A stretch of 64,000 bases of DNA from Tetzosporium hominis (lineage in GTDB: Bacteria > Bacillota > Bacilli > Bacillales_A > Planococcaceae), in NCBI RefSeq assembly GCF_002265435.1, contig NZ_NOKQ01000348.1, positions 1 through 64,000 of the forward strand, written 5' to 3'. Positions 8,108 to 20,370 of the stretch are shown piece by piece (positions within the stretch are counted from its first letter, which is position 1; each line of letters starts with the position of its first letter). The notes beneath the pieces are model-generated. The model saw nothing but the letters and a program-made list of their open reading frames with translations, ran no database searches and had not been told where the DNA came from. Position numbers and translations under genes: made by a program.

Positions 8108-9222
8108 GCAAAGTCATTTATCCAGGACAAACCATCGGCATCATCGGCGGCGGACAACTTGGCAGAATGATGGCTCTCGCGGCGAAAGAAGCAGGATTTC
8201 GAGTGGCCGTTTTAGATCCCGCAATGGATTCTCCTTGTGGCCAAGTGGCAGACATCCGCATCGTTGCAGGCTATGAAGACCAAGAGGCGTTAGCAGAGCT
8301 AGCTGAAGTGAGTGATGTTATCACGTATGAATTTGAGAACATCGATTACGCTGGTCTAAAAAAAGTGATGGAATATGCGTATGTTCCACAAGGGGCAGAG
8401 CTGATTCGCATCACACAAGACCGTCGAATTGAAAAAACTGAAATTGAAAAAGCGGGGGTTCCGGTTGCACCGTTTACAATCGTAGAAACGGTCGAAGATC
8501 TGCACCGAGGCATTGAACAGCTTGGGTATCCTGTGATCTTAAAAACAGCTCGTGGTGGTTACGATGGTAAAGGGCAATTGAAGCTCACCTCGGAAGAGGA
8601 CTTGCACGAAGCCCAAAAGATTGTAGAGAGCGTTCCTTGCGTACTAGAGAAAATCATTCCATTCACGACTGAAATTTCAACAATCATCCATCGAAATGCC
8701 GCAGGTGAAAGTTACATCCTGCCAATTGCCGAAAATATTCATGTCAATCATATCTTGCATCAAAGTATCGTCCCGGCGCGTGTCACAAACGCCATCGAGA
8801 AAAAAGCAGAACTAGCAGCGAAAGCAATCGCCGAGCATTTAGATCTGATCGGAACACTTGCTGTCGAGATGTTCGTTGTCGAAGAAGATTTGATTATCAA
8901 CGAACTGGCACCTCGTCCGCACAACTCTGGACACTACTCGATTGAAGCCTGCAATGTCTCGCAGTTTCACCAGCATATCCGTGCTATCTGCGGCTGGCCG
9001 TTAAGAAAGCCAAGATTGTGGGAGTCTTCGGTGATGGTGAACTTACTCGGGCAACATGTTGTTCCAGCAACGAACCAACTGGCCAAACATCCAGAATGGT
9101 CGCTGCATCTTTATGGCAAACACGAAGCTAAAGAAAATCGCAAGATGGGACACATCACTATCATGACAGATGATATGGAACGAACCTTGTTTGAATTAGA
9201 AGAGACCACGATTTGGTCCTAG
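8104..9222 (+). CDS. purK: N5-carboxyaminoimidazole ribonucleotide synthase
   Basis: 372-residue ATP-grasp enzyme that makes N5-CAIR from AIR, bicarbonate and ATP. The N-terminal pre-ATP-grasp domain carries [20 protein letters not shown]. The central ATP-grasp region has [17 protein letters not shown], and the metal/substrate region [15 protein letters not shown] is intact. The ATG overlaps the purE stop, and purB follows after 11 bp. Confidence 0.98.
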   Translation: MSKVIYPGQTIGIIGGGQLGRMMALAAKEAGFRVAVLDPAMDSPCGQVADIRIVAGYEDQEALAELAEVSDVITYEFENIDYAGLKKVMEYAYVPQGAELIRITQDRRIEKTEIEKAGVPVAPFTIVETVEDLHRGIEQLGYPVILKTARGGYDGKGQLKLTSEEDLHEAQKIVESVPCVLEKIIPFTTEISTIIHRNAAGESYILPIAENIHVNHILHQSIVPARVTNAIEKKAELAAKAIAEHLDLIGTLAVEMFVVEEDLIINELAPRPHNSGHYSIEACNVSQFHQHIRAICGWPLRKPRLWESSVMVNLLGQHVVPATNQLAKHPEWSLHLYGKHEAKENRKMGHITIMTDDMERTLFELEETTIWS

Positions 9223-9233
9223 GAGGAAACTAG

Positions 9234-10532
9234 ATGATTGAACGCTATACACGTCCCGAGATGGGCAACATTTGGACAGAACAAAACAAATACGAAGCTT
9301 GGTTAGAAGTGGAAATCTTAGCATGCGAAGCATGGGCAGAGCTTGGTGAAATCCCGAAAGAAGACGTCAAAGTCTTGCGCGAGAACGCTACCTTTTCAGT
9401 AGACCGTATTCTAGAGATTGAAGAAGAGACACGCCACGACGTAGTAGCTTTCACACGTGCCGTATCCGAGACACTTGGTGAAGAGAAGAAATGGGTGCAT
9501 TATGGCTTAACTTCTACAGATGTAGTGGACACAGCTCTTTCCTACTTGATCAAACAAGCCAATGTCATCTTACGCCGCGACATCGAAAACTTCATTGAAA
9601 TCTTGGCTGTCAAAGCAAAAGAACACAAATACACAGTCATGATGGGTCGCACACACGGTGTCCATGCGGAGCCGACAACTTTCGGTTTGAAGCTTGCGTT
9701 ATGGCGCGAGGAAATGAAACGCAATCTAGAGCGCTTTGAAGCAGCTGCTAAAGTGATTGAAACTGGAAAGCTTTCTGGTGCTGTAGGAACGTATGCGAAC
9801 ATCGACCCGTTCGTCGAAAGCTATGTATGTGAAAAACTAGGACTTCAGGCAGCGCCGATCTCAACTCAAACATTACAGCGTGATCGTCACGCTCAGTACA
9901 TCAGCACGATTGCCTTGATTGGTGCTTCGATCGAGAAGTTCGCAACGGAAATTCGTGGTCTTCAAAAATCAGAGACTCGTGAAGTGGAAGAATTCTTCGC
10001 AAAAGGTCAAAAAGGCTCATCTGCGATGCCTCATAAACGCAACCCGATCGGTTCTGAAAATATGACGGGCCTTGCACGTCTTCTTCGCGGTCACATGGTA
10101 ACAGCAATGGAAAACGTAGCATTGTGGCACGAGCGCGATATCTCTCATTCATCAGCAGAGCGCGTCATTCTTCCAGATGCGACAATCACTCTAAACTACA
10201 TGTTGAACCGTTTCGGTAACATCGTGAAAAACTTGACGGTGTTCCCAGAGAATATGAAACGCAACATGGATTCGACACTTGGTTTGATTTACTCACAACG
10301 CGTGTTGCTTGCGCTTATCGATAAAGGCATGTCTCGTGAAGCAGCTTATGATACGGTGCAGCCACTGGCTATGGAAGCTTGGGAGACACAGTCTCACTTC
10401 AAGCCACTCGTGCAAGGAAATGAAACGATTTCAAGCAAGTTATCAGCTGCAGAAATTGACGATTGCTTCGATTACAACTACCACATTCAGCAAGTAGATG
10501 CGATTTTTGAGCGTGTCGGCTTAACCAACTAG
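9234..10532 (+). CDS. purB: Adenylosuccinate lyase
   Basis: 432 residues, typical of the Bacillus-type enzyme. It acts twice in purine synthesis, cleaving SAICAR to AICAR and adenylosuccinate to AMP, releasing fumarate each time. It belongs to the fumarase/aspartase superfamily; the signature loop with the catalytic serine is present at about 261-276 ([16 protein letters not shown]). The [15 protein letters not shown]-like histidine segment is also visible ([12 protein letters not shown]). The start is ATG behind AGGAGG, 11 bp after purK. Confidence 0.98.
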   Translation: MIERYTRPEMGNIWTEQNKYEAWLEVEILACEAWAELGEIPKEDVKVLRENATFSVDRILEIEEETRHDVVAFTRAVSETLGEEKKWVHYGLTSTDVVDTALSYLIKQANVILRRDIENFIEILAVKAKEHKYTVMMGRTHGVHAEPTTFGLKLALWREEMKRNLERFEAAAKVIETGKLSGAVGTYANIDPFVESYVCEKLGLQAAPISTQTLQRDRHAQYISTIALIGASIEKFATEIRGLQKSETREVEEFFAKGQKGSSAMPHKRNPIGSENMTGLARLLRGHMVTAMENVALWHERDISHSSAERVILPDATITLNYMLNRFGNIVKNLTVFPENMKRNMDSTLGLIYSQRVLLALIDKGMSREAAYDTVQPLAMEAWETQSHFKPLVQGNETISSKLSAAEIDDCFDYNYHIQQVDAIFERVGLTN

Positions 10533-10543
10533 GAGGGTTTTTC

Positions 10544-11260
10544 GTGCAAAAAGGTGCTCTAGTTTATGAAGGGAAAGCAAAACAGCTTTTCTTAACTCCG
10601 GATCCTGAGGTCCTATATGTCCAGTATAAAAACAGTGCTACAGCGTTCAATGGCGAGAAGAAAGAAGAGATTGAAGGCAAGGCACAGCTCAACAACCAGA
10701 TAACGGCGCTGTTATTCGAAAGACTGAAAGAGCAAGGAATTCCTTCTCACTTCATCGAGCAGTTGTCTCCGACCGAGCAACTAGTTCGTAAAGTGGATAT
10801 CATTCCACTCGAAGTCGTCGTCCGTAACATTGCAGCAGGGAGCCTGGCAAAGCGTCTTGGATTTGATGAAGGCCAGCCACTTACGCAGCCGCTCGTGGAA
10901 TTCTATTACAAAGACGATGCGCTTGGTGATCCACTGTTGACAGATGCGCATATTGCCCTACTGGAGCTCGTTTCAGAAAGTGAAAAACAGACACTAGAGC
11001 ACTTGGCACGACAAATCAACACCGCTCTTCAAGAAACTTTTGATTCTATCGGAGTCACTTTGGTCGATTTCAAAGTGGAATTTGGCCGCACGGCAGACGG
11101 TGAGATCCTGCTTGCAGATGAAATTTCACCAGACACATGCCGTTTATGGGACAAAGAGACGAATCAGAAATTAGATAAAGATGTTTTCAGACGCAACTTA
11201 GGTAATTTAACAGACGGCTATTCCATTATTCTTTCTCGACTAGGAGGCAATTCTCAATGA
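10544..11260 (+). CDS. purC: SAICAR synthetase
   Basis: 238 residues, full length. It joins aspartate to CAIR to form SAICAR using ATP. Recognisable segments are YEGKAKQLF at the N terminus (nucleotide-binding sheet), LEVVVRNIAAGS, and DEISPDTCRLWD in the substrate site. The start is GTG (10544) behind AGGAGG. It overlaps purS by 4 bp. Confidence 0.97.
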   Translation: MQKGALVYEGKAKQLFLTPDPEVLYVQYKNSATAFNGEKKEEIEGKAQLNNQITALLFERLKEQGIPSHFIEQLSPTEQLVRKVDIIPLEVVVRNIAAGSLAKRLGFDEGQPLTQPLVEFYYKDDALGDPLLTDAHIALLELVSESEKQTLEHLARQINTALQETFDSIGVTLVDFKVEFGRTADGEILLADEISPDTCRLWDKETNQKLDKDVFRRNLGNLTDGYSIILSRLGGNSQ

Positions 11261-11511
11261 AAAAAGTAAATGTCTATGTCACGTTACGTGAAAGTGTTCT
11301 TGATCCACAAGGTTCTGCAGTCAAAGGTGCTCTCCATGCAATGGATTACACGGAAGTTCAAGATGTCCGTATTGGAAAGTTTTTAGAACTTCAAATTGAA
11401 GAAGGTACACGTGATTTAGATCAAGTCGTAAAAGAGATGTGTGAACGCTTGCTTACGAACACGGTCATTGAGGATTACCGCTACGAGATTGAGGAGGCGG
11501 TCTCGCAATGA
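11257..11511 (+). CDS. purS: FGAM synthetase subunit PurS
   Basis: 84 residues. PurS is the small scaffold that docks the glutaminase PurQ onto the synthetase PurL in Gram-positive FGAM synthetase. The sequence [21 protein letters not shown] and VRIGKFLEL are family hallmarks. It overlaps purC and purQ by 4 bp each, consistent with stoichiometric co-translation of the complex. Confidence 0.97.
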   Translation: MKKVNVYVTLRESVLDPQGSAVKGALHAMDYTEVQDVRIGKFLELQIEEGTRDLDQVVKEMCERLLTNTVIEDYRYEIEEAVSQ

Positions 11512-12194
11512 AATTTGCAGTGATCCAGTTCCCAGGATCCAACTGTGATCTTGATATGTATCATGCTATCAAAGACGAGCTTGGCCAAGATGTCGAGTAT
11601 GTGTGGCATGATAAAGCGGATCTCAGTGGATTCGATGCGATTTTATTGCCAGGGGGCTTCTCTTATGGAGATTACCTACGATGCGGCGCTATCGCCCAGT
11701 TTTCAAATATCATGGCAGAAGTGAAACAAGCAGCAGCAGCAGGAAAACCAATTCTCGGTGTCTGCAATGGCTTCCAAGTATTGACGGAAGCACGTCTATT
11801 ACCAGGTGCTTTGCTTCGCAACAAGAACTTGAAGTTCATTTGCCGCACGGTAGAACTTGAAGTCGTGAACAATGACACGATGTTCACAGCAGAGTACGAA
11901 AAAGGGCAACACATCCAGATTCCAATTGCGCACGGCGAAGGCAACTATTTCTGTGATGACGAGACAGCGAAACAACTAGAAGCGAACAACCAGATCGTTT
12001 TTAAGTATACAGGCGAAGGTCCAAACGGTTCGGTTTCCAATATTGCAGGAATCATCAATGAACAAGGGAATGTCCTTGGCATGATGCCTCACCCAGAGCG
12101 TGCAGTTCATGAAGTCATGGGTGGTACAGACGGGTTAGCGTTGTTCCGATCAATCTTAAAACAGTGGAGGGAATCCCATGTCAGTCATGCTTGA
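11508..12194 (+). CDS. purQ: FGAM synthetase glutaminase subunit PurQ
   Basis: 228 residues, class I glutamine amidotransferase. It releases ammonia from glutamine for FGAM synthesis by PurL. The nucleophile elbow GVCNGFQVL gives the catalytic Cys, and the His/Glu pair lies in MMPHPERAV near the C terminus. It overlaps purS by 4 bp and purL by 17 bp. Confidence 0.98.
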   Translation: MKFAVIQFPGSNCDLDMYHAIKDELGQDVEYVWHDKADLSGFDAILLPGGFSYGDYLRCGAIAQFSNIMAEVKQAAAAGKPILGVCNGFQVLTEARLLPGALLRNKNLKFICRTVELEVVNNDTMFTAEYEKGQHIQIPIAHGEGNYFCDDETAKQLEANNQIVFKYTGEGPNGSVSNIAGIINEQGNVLGMMPHPERAVHEVMGGTDGLALFRSILKQWRESHVSHA

Positions 12195-14406
12195 ACCATC
12201 AGCTGAACAAGTGAAAGAAATGAAGCTTTACGCCCAAATGGGGATGTCAGACGAAGAGTTTGAGCTGGCAACGTCGATTCTTGGACGCACACCGAACTAT
12301 ACAGAGACAGGTTTGTTCTCGGTCATGTGGTCTGAGCACTGTTCGTATAAAAATTCAAAACCAGTCCTTCGCAAGTTCCCAACAACGGGCCCTCAAGTGT
12401 TACAAGGTCCAGGAGAAGGCGCAGGGATCGTAGATATTGGAGATGGCCAAGCGGTTGTCTTCAAAATGGAATCTCACAACCACCCATCTGCTATCGAACC
12501 GTACCAAGGGGCAGCTACAGGTGTGGGCGGTATCATCCGTGATGTGTTCTCGATGGGAGCACGTCCGATCGCACTTCTCAACTCTCTTCGTTTCGGAGAG
12601 CTCAAGACGCCTCGCGTGAAGTACTTGTTCGAAGAAGTCGTTGCAGGGATTGCAGGTTACGGAAACTGTATCGGGATTCCGACTGTCGGAGGCGAGATCC
12701 AGTTTGACCCTTGTTATGAAGGAAATCCTCTTGTAAACGCTATGGCTGTTGGACTGATCAATCACGAAGACATTCAGCGCGGGATTGCTGCTGGAGTAGG
12801 AAACACAGTACTCTATGCGGGTGCTAAAACTGGACGTGACGGAATTCACGGAGCGACATTTGCTTCTGAAGAGTTGAACGAAGAGTCTGAGAAGAAACGT
12901 CCGGCGGTTCAAGTGGGCGATCCATTCATGGAGAAACTGTTACTAGAAGCGTGCCTAGAAGTTATAAAGTCAGACGCTCTTGTCGGTATTCAAGATATGG
13001 GAGCAGCTGGACTGACGTCTTCTTCTGCAGAGATGGCTTCAAAAGCAGGGTACGGAATCGAGATGCACCTTGACCGCGTTCCACAACGCGAGACAGGAAT
13101 GACTGCATATGAAATGATGCTGTCTGAGTCTCAAGAGCGCATGTTGCTGGTCGTGAAAAAAGGTCGTGAACAAGAAATCGTCGAGATCTTCGAGAAGTAC
13201 GACTTAGATTGTGTAGCTGTCGGTCAAGTTACGGATGACAAGATGCTTCGTTTGATCCACCACGGTGAAGTCGTTGCAGAAGTGCCAGCCGATGCGCTTG
13301 CTGAAGAAGCACCGGTCTATTACAAACCGAAACAAGAGCCTGCTTACTTTAAGAAGTTCCAGGAGCAAGAAAATGCAGAACCACAAGTAGAAGATGTCGG
13401 ACAGACATTGACGAACTTATTGTCTCAACCGACGATTGCTTCTAAAGAGTGGGTTTATGATCAATACGATTACCAAGTACGTACGTCAACAGTCGTTACT
13501 CCAGGATCAGACGCAGCAGTTGTTCGCGTTCGCGGTACCAACAAAGCGCTTGCGATGACTACGGACTGTAACTCTCGTTACATTTACCTAGACCCAGTTA
13601 CCGGAGGCAAGATTGCAGTTGCTGAAGCAGCACGCAATATCGTCTGTTCTGGAGGAAAGCCACTGGCTATCACGGACTGCTTAAACTTCGGGAATCCGGA
13701 GAATCCAGAAATCTTCTGGCAGTTAGATCAATCAGCAGAAGGTATTTCAGCAGCGTGTCTAGCACTTGATGCGCCAGTTATTGGTGGAAACGTATCGCTA
13801 TATAACGAACGCAGCGGAACCGCTGTCTACCCAACTCCGACAATCGGGATGGTTGGTCTCGTTCAAGAATTAGAACATGTGACTACACAATATGCAAAAC
13901 AAGCAGGAGACCTCGTTTACATCATCGGAGACACGATGACTGAATTTGGCGGTTCTGAACTTCAAAAATTAGTGGACGGTGCGATTTCTGGTCAAGCTCC
14001 AACAATTGATTTAGATATCGAAGCACGCCGTCAACATCAACTACTTACTGCTATTCGTTCAGGTTTAGTCGCTTCTGCTCATGACGTGTCAGAAGGCGGA
14101 ATGAGTGTTGCGCTAGCTGAAGTCGTTTTCGGAACAGAATTAGGCTTAGATGTAACTCTAGAAGGGTCTGCAGTTACAGCACTATTTAGTGAATCTCAAT
14201 CACGTTTTGTCGTTACGGTTTCTCCAGAGCACGCAGAAGACTTTGAAGCGGCGATGCCAGAAGCGAAGCGTGCAGGTGTTATTACAGCATCTCCATCTTA
14301 TACGGTGAAATCTACTACGGGTGAGGTCTGGATCGACCAACCAGTAGCCGAGCTGTTTGCAGCTTGGAAAGGAGCTATTCCATGCTTACTGAACTCAGAG
14401 GACTAA
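12178..14406 (+). CDS. purL: FGAM synthetase synthetase subunit PurL (small form)
   Basis: 742 residues, the usual length of the short PurL that works with separate PurQ and PurS. It converts FGAR to FGAM with ATP and channelled ammonia. Two repeated AIRS-type halves are visible: [31 protein letters not shown] and [18 protein letters not shown] in the first, and [14 protein letters not shown] and GGNVSLYNE in the second. The start at 12178 lies within the end of purQ behind GGAGGGA. It overlaps purF by 25 bp. Confidence 0.98.
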   Translation: MSVMLEPSAEQVKEMKLYAQMGMSDEEFELATSILGRTPNYTETGLFSVMWSEHCSYKNSKPVLRKFPTTGPQVLQGPGEGAGIVDIGDGQAVVFKMESHNHPSAIEPYQGAATGVGGIIRDVFSMGARPIALLNSLRFGELKTPRVKYLFEEVVAGIAGYGNCIGIPTVGGEIQFDPCYEGNPLVNAMAVGLINHEDIQRGIAAGVGNTVLYAGAKTGRDGIHGATFASEELNEESEKKRPAVQVGDPFMEKLLLEACLEVIKSDALVGIQDMGAAGLTSSSAEMASKAGYGIEMHLDRVPQRETGMTAYEMMLSESQERMLLVVKKGREQEIVEIFEKYDLDCVAVGQVTDDKMLRLIHHGEVVAEVPADALAEEAPVYYKPKQEPAYFKKFQEQENAEPQVEDVGQTLTNLLSQPTIASKEWVYDQYDYQVRTSTVVTPGSDAAVVRVRGTNKALAMTTDCNSRYIYLDPVTGGKIAVAEAARNIVCSGGKPLAITDCLNFGNPENPEIFWQLDQSAEGISAACLALDAPVIGGNVSLYNERSGTAVYPTPTIGMVGLVQELEHVTTQYAKQAGDLVYIIGDTMTEFGGSELQKLVDGAISGQAPTIDLDIEARRQHQLLTAIRSGLVASAHDVSEGGMSVALAEVVFGTELGLDVTLEGSAVTALFSESQSRFVVTVSPEHAEDFEAAMPEAKRAGVITASPSYTVKSTTGEVWIDQPVAELFAAWKGAIPCLLNSED

Positions 14407-15803
14407 ATGAAGAGTGTGGCGTATTTGGCGTGTGGGGTCATCATGACCCTGCACCCATGTGCTATTACGGGCTACATGCCCTCCAACACCGTGGGCAAGA
14501 AGGTGCTGGAATCGTAGCAACTGACGGAGAATTCTTACGTGCTGTTCGCGGCGAAGGACTCGTCAATGATGTGTTTGATGAAACGAAACTTAAAGCTTTG
14601 CAAGGAAAAGCTGCCATCTCGCATGTACGTTACGCCACTGCGGGTGGCTCCGGTCTTGCTAACGTGCAACCTTTGCTATTCAATTCCACAACAGGGTCTC
14701 TAGCAATTGCTCATAACGGCAATATCGTTAACGCCACCGATTTGAAACGCAGTCTAGAGCGTCAAGGGAGTATCTTCCAAACAACGTCTGATACAGAAGT
14801 ATTGGCACACTTGATCAAACGCAGTCATTTGCAGTCGTTTGAAGAGCGCGCTAAGCAGGCTCTGCGCTTACTTAAAGGAGCATTTGCTTTCTTGATTTTG
14901 ACGGAAGACTTTTTAATGGTCGCACAAGACCCAAACGGGATGCGTCCTCTTTCACTTGGAAGATTGAACGGTGGCTTTGTCGTCGCATCGGAAACGAGCG
15001 CGTTCGATTTGATTGGAGCAGAAGTCTTGCGTTCGGTTGAACCTGGAGAAATGTTGATCATTGATGATACAGGTGTCCGCTCGTCGTTCTATACAGAAGA
15101 GCGTGGACGTGCAATCTGTTCTATGGAATATATCTACTTCTCTCGTCCGGATTCGGATATTGACGGTATCAACATTCATACGGCTCGTAAGCGCCTCGGC
15201 ATCCAGCTCGCAAAAGAGATTCAAGTTGAAGCAGACATTGTTACTGGTGTACCAGATTCTAGTATTTCTGCAGCCATCGGATTCTCCGAGCAAACGGGAA
15301 TTCCATACGAGATGGGATTAATCAAAAATCGTTATGTAGGTCGGACGTTTATTCAGCCTTCTCAAGAACTTCGCGAACGTGGCGTGAAAATGAAGTTATC
15401 TCCAGTTCGCCAAGTCGTTCAAGGAAAACGTGTCGTCATGGTGGATGACTCAATCGTCCGTGGTACAACCTCCAGGCGTATCGTCAATATGCTGAAAGAA
15501 GCGGGAGCAAAAGAAGTTCACGTGGTTATTAGCTCACCGCCGCTTAAAAATCCATGTTTCTATGGAATCGATATCAGCTCGGATTCGGAGCTTATTGCAG
15601 CGAATCATTCGATTGAAGAGATGCGCGACATCATTGGAGCAGACTCGCTGTCATTCTTATCTGTAGAAGGTTTATTACAAGCTGTGGGCCGCTCACCAGA
15701 GTATAAGAACTGTGGCCAATGTCTCGCTTGTTTTACAGGAGAATACCCGACATCAATCTATTCCGATACAAAACTACCTCATGAAAAAGAATTTGTGCGC
15801 TAG
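14382..15803 (+). CDS. purF: Amidophosphoribosyltransferase
   Basis: 473 residues. It catalyses the committed step, PRPP plus glutamine to phosphoribosylamine. I chose the ATG at 14382, not the upstream in-frame TTG at 14364, because AAAGGAG (14368-14374) lies 7 bp before the ATG. The ATG also gives an 11-residue propeptide ([11 protein letters not shown]) exactly ahead of the Cys nucleophile, as in B. subtilis PurF. The PRPP-binding motif [14 protein letters not shown] is intact. Cysteines in the C-terminal part ([13 protein letters not shown] and CGQCLACF) match the 4Fe-4S cluster of the Bacillus enzyme, which confers oxygen sensitivity. Confidence 0.98.
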   Translation: MLTELRGLNEECGVFGVWGHHDPAPMCYYGLHALQHRGQEGAGIVATDGEFLRAVRGEGLVNDVFDETKLKALQGKAAISHVRYATAGGSGLANVQPLLFNSTTGSLAIAHNGNIVNATDLKRSLERQGSIFQTTSDTEVLAHLIKRSHLQSFEERAKQALRLLKGAFAFLILTEDFLMVAQDPNGMRPLSLGRLNGGFVVASETSAFDLIGAEVLRSVEPGEMLIIDDTGVRSSFYTEERGRAICSMEYIYFSRPDSDIDGINIHTARKRLGIQLAKEIQVEADIVTGVPDSSISAAIGFSEQTGIPYEMGLIKNRYVGRTFIQPSQELRERGVKMKLSPVRQVVQGKRVVMVDDSIVRGTTSRRIVNMLKEAGAKEVHVVISSPPLKNPCFYGIDISSDSELIAANHSIEEMRDIIGADSLSFLSVEGLLQAVGRSPEYKNCGQCLACFTGEYPTSIYSDTKLPHEKEFVR

Positions 15804-15814
15804 GAGGCCCTACC

Positions 15815-16870
15815 ATGTCAAAAGCATATGAACAAGCAGGAGTGAACATTGAGGCTGGCTATGAAGCTGTTAACCGCATGAAGAGTCATGTGGAACGGAC
15901 AACACGTCTTGGTGTGCAAGGAACATTTGGAGGATTCGGAGGCCAATTCGATTTATCAGCACTTGGCTTAAAAGAACCCGTTTTGATTTCAGGGACAGAT
16001 GGTGTTGGCACTAAGCTTAAGCTTGCGTTCTTAGCAGATAAGCATGACACGATTGGGATTGACTGCGTAGCGATGTGTGTCAACGACATCGTGGCACAAG
16101 GGGCAGAGCCGTTATTTTTCTTGGACTATGTAGCGTTAGGTAAAGCGATTCCAGAAAAGATCGAGCAAATTGTCAAAGGCGTAGCAGACGGATGCGTGGA
16201 AGCAGGTGCTGCTTTAATCGGCGGCGAGACTGCTGAAATGCCTGGCCTTTACGAAGAAGACGAGTACGATTTAGCAGGATTTGCAGTCGGTGCTTGCGAA
16301 AAATCGGACGTCATTTCAGGTGAAGCCATTGCAGCTGGACAGACACTGATAGGACTTCCTTCTAGTGGGATCCACTCCAATGGGTACTCGCTTGTACGTC
16401 ATATCTTGTTCTCGCAGCATCAAGTGGAGCTTTCGGATTCCGTTCCATTTGATGAAGAATTAAGTTATGCAGATGTTCTGTTAGAGCCGACGCGAATCTA
16501 CGCAAAACAAGTAGCCGCAGTCAAACGGCAAGCAAAAATCCAAGGAATGGCTCATGTCACGGGTGGCGGTTTCTACGAAAACTTACCTCGCATGTTGCCA
16601 AGTGGCTTAGGAGTCGAGATTCAACTCGGCGCTTGGCCAGTGCCTGAAATTTTTACTCATCTAAAAGAATTAGGTCAGCTTCAAGATAAAGACTTGTACG
16701 GTGTGTTCAATATGGGTATTGGGTTTGTCTTGGCGGTCGACGAAAAAGACGTGGAGACCACACTCTCTGCTCTTCACGAAATGGGCGAGCAAGCCTTCGT
16801 AATCGGTACCGTGACGGAACAACCAGGCGTTGCATTTACAGGGACGCATGATGGGAGTCTGTCCTCATGA
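15815..16870 (+). CDS. purM: AIR synthetase (FGAM cyclo-ligase)
   Basis: 351 residues. It closes the imidazole ring, converting FGAM to AIR with ATP. The AIRS fold is evident from [26 protein letters not shown] and [13 protein letters not shown]. The start is ATG behind AGGAGG, 11 bp after purF. Its stop overlaps the purN start by 4 bp. Confidence 0.98.
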   Translation: MSKAYEQAGVNIEAGYEAVNRMKSHVERTTRLGVQGTFGGFGGQFDLSALGLKEPVLISGTDGVGTKLKLAFLADKHDTIGIDCVAMCVNDIVAQGAEPLFFLDYVALGKAIPEKIEQIVKGVADGCVEAGAALIGGETAEMPGLYEEDEYDLAGFAVGACEKSDVISGEAIAAGQTLIGLPSSGIHSNGYSLVRHILFSQHQVELSDSVPFDEELSYADVLLEPTRIYAKQVAAVKRQAKIQGMAHVTGGGFYENLPRMLPSGLGVEIQLGAWPVPEIFTHLKELGQLQDKDLYGVFNMGIGFVLAVDEKDVETTLSALHEMGEQAFVIGTVTEQPGVAFTGTHDGSLSS

Positions 16871-17442
16871 CCGTTCGTTTTGCGATATTCGCGTCAGGAA
16901 ATGGCTCGAATGCACAAGCTCTTTACCAGGCGATTCAAGACGGTAAGCTTCGAGGAGAACTAGTAGGGGTGTTCAGCGATAAGCCGGACGCCTTTGTTCT
17001 TGAAAGGGCTGCTTCTTGGGGAGTGCCGATGTTTCATTTGGCTCCAAAGTCGTTCGTATCAAAAGAGGCTTATGAACAAGCGTTGCTTGACCAGTTGCGT
17101 AGCTGGCAAGTAGACTTTCTAGTACTTGCGGGATATATGCGTTTGATTGGATCCACGTTACTAAACGCGTTTCCGAACCGCATCGTCAACATCCACCCGT
17201 CGTTATTACCTGCGTTTCCGGGGAAAGATGCGATCGGGCAGGCGCTAGAGCATGGAGTCCACGTAACAGGTGTCACAGTACATTTCGTTGATGCAGGAAT
17301 GGACACGGGTCCAATCCTAGCCCAACGTGCCGTTGAAGTACAAGCTACACGAGAACAAACCGAGGCGTGCATCCACGCTGCGGAACATGAATTATACAGA
17401 GAAGCACTAGACCAGCTATGGAATGAGGAGAGAATGAAATGA
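16867..17442 (+). CDS. purN: Phosphoribosylglycinamide formyltransferase
   Basis: 191 residues. It formylates GAR to FGAR with 10-formyl-tetrahydrofolate. The active-site block [12 protein letters not shown] carries the catalytic Asn and His, and the Asp lies in [14 protein letters not shown]. The N terminus [15 protein letters not shown] binds the phosphate. It is coupled by 4-bp overlaps to purM and purH. Confidence 0.97.
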   Translation: MTVRFAIFASGNGSNAQALYQAIQDGKLRGELVGVFSDKPDAFVLERAASWGVPMFHLAPKSFVSKEAYEQALLDQLRSWQVDFLVLAGYMRLIGSTLLNAFPNRIVNIHPSLLPAFPGKDAIGQALEHGVHVTGVTVHFVDAGMDTGPILAQRAVEVQATREQTEACIHAAEHELYREALDQLWNEERMK

Positions 17443-18971
17443 AACGAGCATTACTCAGTGTGTCAGAGAAAGTAGGAATCGTCGATTTTGCTAAAGAACT
17501 CGTCGAACTTGGATATGAACTGTTGTCTACAGGTGGAACGAAAGCGGCTCTTCAAGAAGCTGGCATCCCTGTAACAGCAGTAGGAGACGTTACCGGCTTC
17601 CCAGAAATTTTAGAAGGCCGCGTCAAAACACTTCATCCAAAAATTCACGGAGGGTTGTTATCGAAACACGACGATCCTGCGCACTTGGCACAACTTGAAG
17701 AGCATGCGATTCAACCAATTCAAGTGGTCTGTGTCAATCTGTATCCATTCCAGTCGACGATCCAGCGTCCAGATGTCACTCCGGAACTGGCAATCGAGAA
17801 CATCGATATCGGTGGTCCAAGTATGCTTCGTGCCTCTGCGAAAAACCATCAGTATGTGACGGTCGTAACAGATCCGGCAGATTATGCTGTCGTGCTTTCT
17901 GAACTACGAGCAGACGGGCAGACAAAACTGACGACACGTCAGCGTCTAGCAGCTAAAGTGTTTCGTCATACAGCCGCTTATGATGCATGGATTGCTGCGT
18001 ATCTAAGTGATATGGCTGGAGACGAATTCCCAGAATCTCTAACACTGACGTATGAAAAGAAACAAGACCTGCGTTACGGGGAGAATCCACATCAACTCGC
18101 TGCTTTCTATCAAAACAAGATGGGCTCTGCATTCTCTATTGCAGCGGCAACTCAGCTTCACGGAAAAGAACTTTCTTATAACAACATCCAAGATGCGAAT
18201 GCAGCCATTCAACTTGTTAAAGAGTTTGAGCAACCGGCAGCAGTAGCAGTTAAACATATGAACCCATGTGGCGTTGGTGTTGGGTCTACGATTGCTGAAG
18301 CTTTCCAAAAGGCGTATGAAGCGGATGAGACGAGCATCTTTGGTGGTATCGTGGCATTGAACCGTGAAGTAGATGCCGCAACTGCGAAAGTATTGGGCGG
18401 GATCTTCTTAGAAATCATCATCGCTCCTTCGTTCTCTGAGCAGGCACTTGCCATGCTGACAGCGAAAAAGAACATTCGCTTGCTCACGATTCCTTTCGAA
18501 GAAGGCAGTCAAGAAGCATTCAACGTCGTTTCAATTGAAGGCGGACTTCTAGTTCAGTCACCGGATACAGCATCTTTAGCTCATGCTAATGTGGAAGTCG
18601 TAACAGATCGAGCGCCTTCTGATGAAGAGTGGGAAGCGTTAGAACTTGGCTGGAACGTAGTGAAACACGTGAAGTCCAATGCCATTGTGGTTGCAAACTC
18701 ACAAATGACTTTAGGTGTTGGAGCAGGTCAGATGAACCGTGTGGGAGCTGCGAAGATTGCTTTAGATCAAGCAGGTGCGCAGGCGAAAGGTTCCGCTTTA
18801 GCGTCCGATGCGTTCTTCCCAATGCCAGATACGGTAGAAGCAGCAGCTGAAGCAGGTATTACGGCAATCATCCAACCAGGAGGTTCTGTCAAAGATCAGG
18901 ACTCGATCGACAAAGCCAATGAGTTAGGAATCGCAATGGTCTTTACAGGCATTCGTCATTTCAAACACTAG
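17439..18971 (+). CDS. purH: Bifunctional AICAR transformylase / IMP cyclohydrolase
   Basis: 510 residues. The N-terminal IMP cyclohydrolase domain (about 1-195; [23 protein letters not shown]) is followed by the AICAR transformylase domain ([27 protein letters not shown]). Together they carry out the last two steps to IMP. It overlaps purN by 4 bp and is followed by purD after 11 bp. Confidence 0.98.
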   Translation: MKRALLSVSEKVGIVDFAKELVELGYELLSTGGTKAALQEAGIPVTAVGDVTGFPEILEGRVKTLHPKIHGGLLSKHDDPAHLAQLEEHAIQPIQVVCVNLYPFQSTIQRPDVTPELAIENIDIGGPSMLRASAKNHQYVTVVTDPADYAVVLSELRADGQTKLTTRQRLAAKVFRHTAAYDAWIAAYLSDMAGDEFPESLTLTYEKKQDLRYGENPHQLAAFYQNKMGSAFSIAAATQLHGKELSYNNIQDANAAIQLVKEFEQPAAVAVKHMNPCGVGVGSTIAEAFQKAYEADETSIFGGIVALNREVDAATAKVLGGIFLEIIIAPSFSEQALAMLTAKKNIRLLTIPFEEGSQEAFNVVSIEGGLLVQSPDTASLAHANVEVVTDRAPSDEEWEALELGWNVVKHVKSNAIVVANSQMTLGVGAGQMNRVGAAKIALDQAGAQAKGSALASDAFFPMPDTVEAAAEAGITAIIQPGGSVKDQDSIDKANELGIAMVFTGIRHFKH

Positions 18972-18982
18972 GAGGAAATCGA

Positions 18983-20251
18983 ATGAAAGTACTTGTGATT
19001 GGAAGTGGCGGCCGTGAGCACGCCATCGTTCGACAGTTTAAAAAATCACCAAGCGTGACAGAAGTTTTCACTGTACCAGGAAATGACGGCATGCGTAAAG
19101 ACGCTACTTGTGTGGCACTATCCCAGCTCGATTTTCCAGCACTTGTTGAACTTGTGAAACGCGAAAAAATCAGTTTCACTTTTGTCGGCCCAGAACAGCC
19201 ACTATCAGAAGGGATTGTAGATTATTTCCAAGCGGAAGGTCTCACCATCTTTGGTCCAACGCAAGCAGCTGCTGAACTAGAAGGCAGCAAAGCTTATGCA
19301 AAAGATTTGATGCACCGCTACGAGATTCCAACTGCTTTTTATGAAGTGTTTGATCAAGTGGAGCCAGCTCTTGCCTACATCCATGAGCACGGTGCCCCGA
19401 TTGTGATCAAAGCAGACGGCTTAGCAGCTGGTAAAGGCGTTGTGGTCGCGATGACTTTAGAAGAAGCCGAAGAAGCGGTCCGCTCGATGCTCGATGGCCA
19501 GCGGTTCGGCGACGCTTCAGCTCGCATTGTGATTGAAGAATTTTTAGAAGGTGAAGAGTTTTCGCTTCTTTCGTTCGTTCATGACGGACACATCATTCCG
19601 ATGCCGATTGCTCAAGACCATAAACGCGCATTCGACGGAGACCAGGGACCGAATACAGGTGGGATGGGCGCGTATTGCCCAGTTCCTCATCTTCCTGAAG
19701 GATTGACGCAGCAAGCTCTAGATACCGTAGTCACGAAAACCGTCCAAGCTATGACGGAAGAAGGACGTCCTTTTACGGGTATTCTTTATGCGGGTCTGAT
19801 TGCGACAACAGAAGGCCCAAAAGTGATTGAATTCAATACGCGATTTGGCGATCCTGAGACGCAAGTCGTGTTGCCAAAGCTGACATCTGATTTTGGAAAG
19901 CTCATTGTCGACTTGCTTGAGGGGCAACATCCACAAGCGGAGTGGGATCACCTGCAGCATATCGGTGTCGTAGTCGCAGCAGAAGGCTATCCGGACGAAC
20001 CGGTCAAAGGACAGTTGCTTCCTGAATTGCATCAACTGAAAGACGTCGATGTATTTCATGCGGGAACTAAATTTGCGGAAGCTGCGGAAGGAGAGCGCTA
20101 CTATGGGAATGGGGGCCGCTTGATTCTCGTTTCTGCAGCAGCAGCTTCACTACAAGAAGCTGCTGATCATCTCTACGGACAATTAAAAACGATCTCTTGG
20201 CCCTCTTGTTTCTATAGAAACGATATCGGCTGGCGTGCAATGAAACATTAA
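18983..20251 (+). CDS. purD: Phosphoribosylamine-glycine ligase
   Basis: 422 residues, ATP-grasp family. It joins glycine to phosphoribosylamine (GAR synthetase). Seen are VLVIGSGGREHAI at the N terminus, IVIKADGLAAGKGV in the ATP-grasp lid, and PNTGGMGAYCPVP and EFNTRFGDPETQ in the active site. This is the last gene of the purine operon, behind AGGAGG, and an intrinsic terminator follows 9 bp after the stop. Confidence 0.98.
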   Translation: MKVLVIGSGGREHAIVRQFKKSPSVTEVFTVPGNDGMRKDATCVALSQLDFPALVELVKREKISFTFVGPEQPLSEGIVDYFQAEGLTIFGPTQAAAELEGSKAYAKDLMHRYEIPTAFYEVFDQVEPALAYIHEHGAPIVIKADGLAAGKGVVVAMTLEEAEEAVRSMLDGQRFGDASARIVIEEFLEGEEFSLLSFVHDGHIIPMPIAQDHKRAFDGDQGPNTGGMGAYCPVPHLPEGLTQQALDTVVTKTVQAMTEEGRPFTGILYAGLIATTEGPKVIEFNTRFGDPETQVVLPKLTSDFGKLIVDLLEGQHPQAEWDHLQHIGVVVAAEGYPDEPVKGQLLPELHQLKDVDVFHAGTKFAEAAEGERYYGNGGRLILVSAAAASLQEAADHLYGQLKTISWPSCFYRNDIGWRAMKH

Positions 20252-20260
20252 CCCGATTTC

Positions 20261-20294
20261 ACCGTCTTCTCTATTGTAGGGAGGGCGGTTTTCC
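20261..20294 (+). terminator. pur operon terminator
   Basis: An 11-bp stem with several G-T pairs (ACCGTCTTCTC / GGGAGGGCGGT) followed by a short T-rich tract, directly after purD. Confidence 0.75.
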
Positions 20295-20322
20295 TTTACT
20301 TTCACGCTTCACTTTACTAAAG

Positions 20323-20331
20323 TGCTATGAT
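20323..20331 (+). promoter_or_regulatory. Extended -10 promoter for yerA
   Basis: TGCTATGAT is an extended -10 element about 40 bp upstream of the yerA start, just after the pur terminator. No good -35 hexamer is visible. Confidence 0.45.
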
Positions 20332-20370
20332 ACACTAGAAAAGAATTGTCTAGAGAGAGGGTGTTACCAG

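Noticed and set aside
12400-12912. 170-codon antisense open frame within purL
   Set aside because: It lies entirely opposite a conserved purL segment; its length is explained by codon bias on the coding strand.
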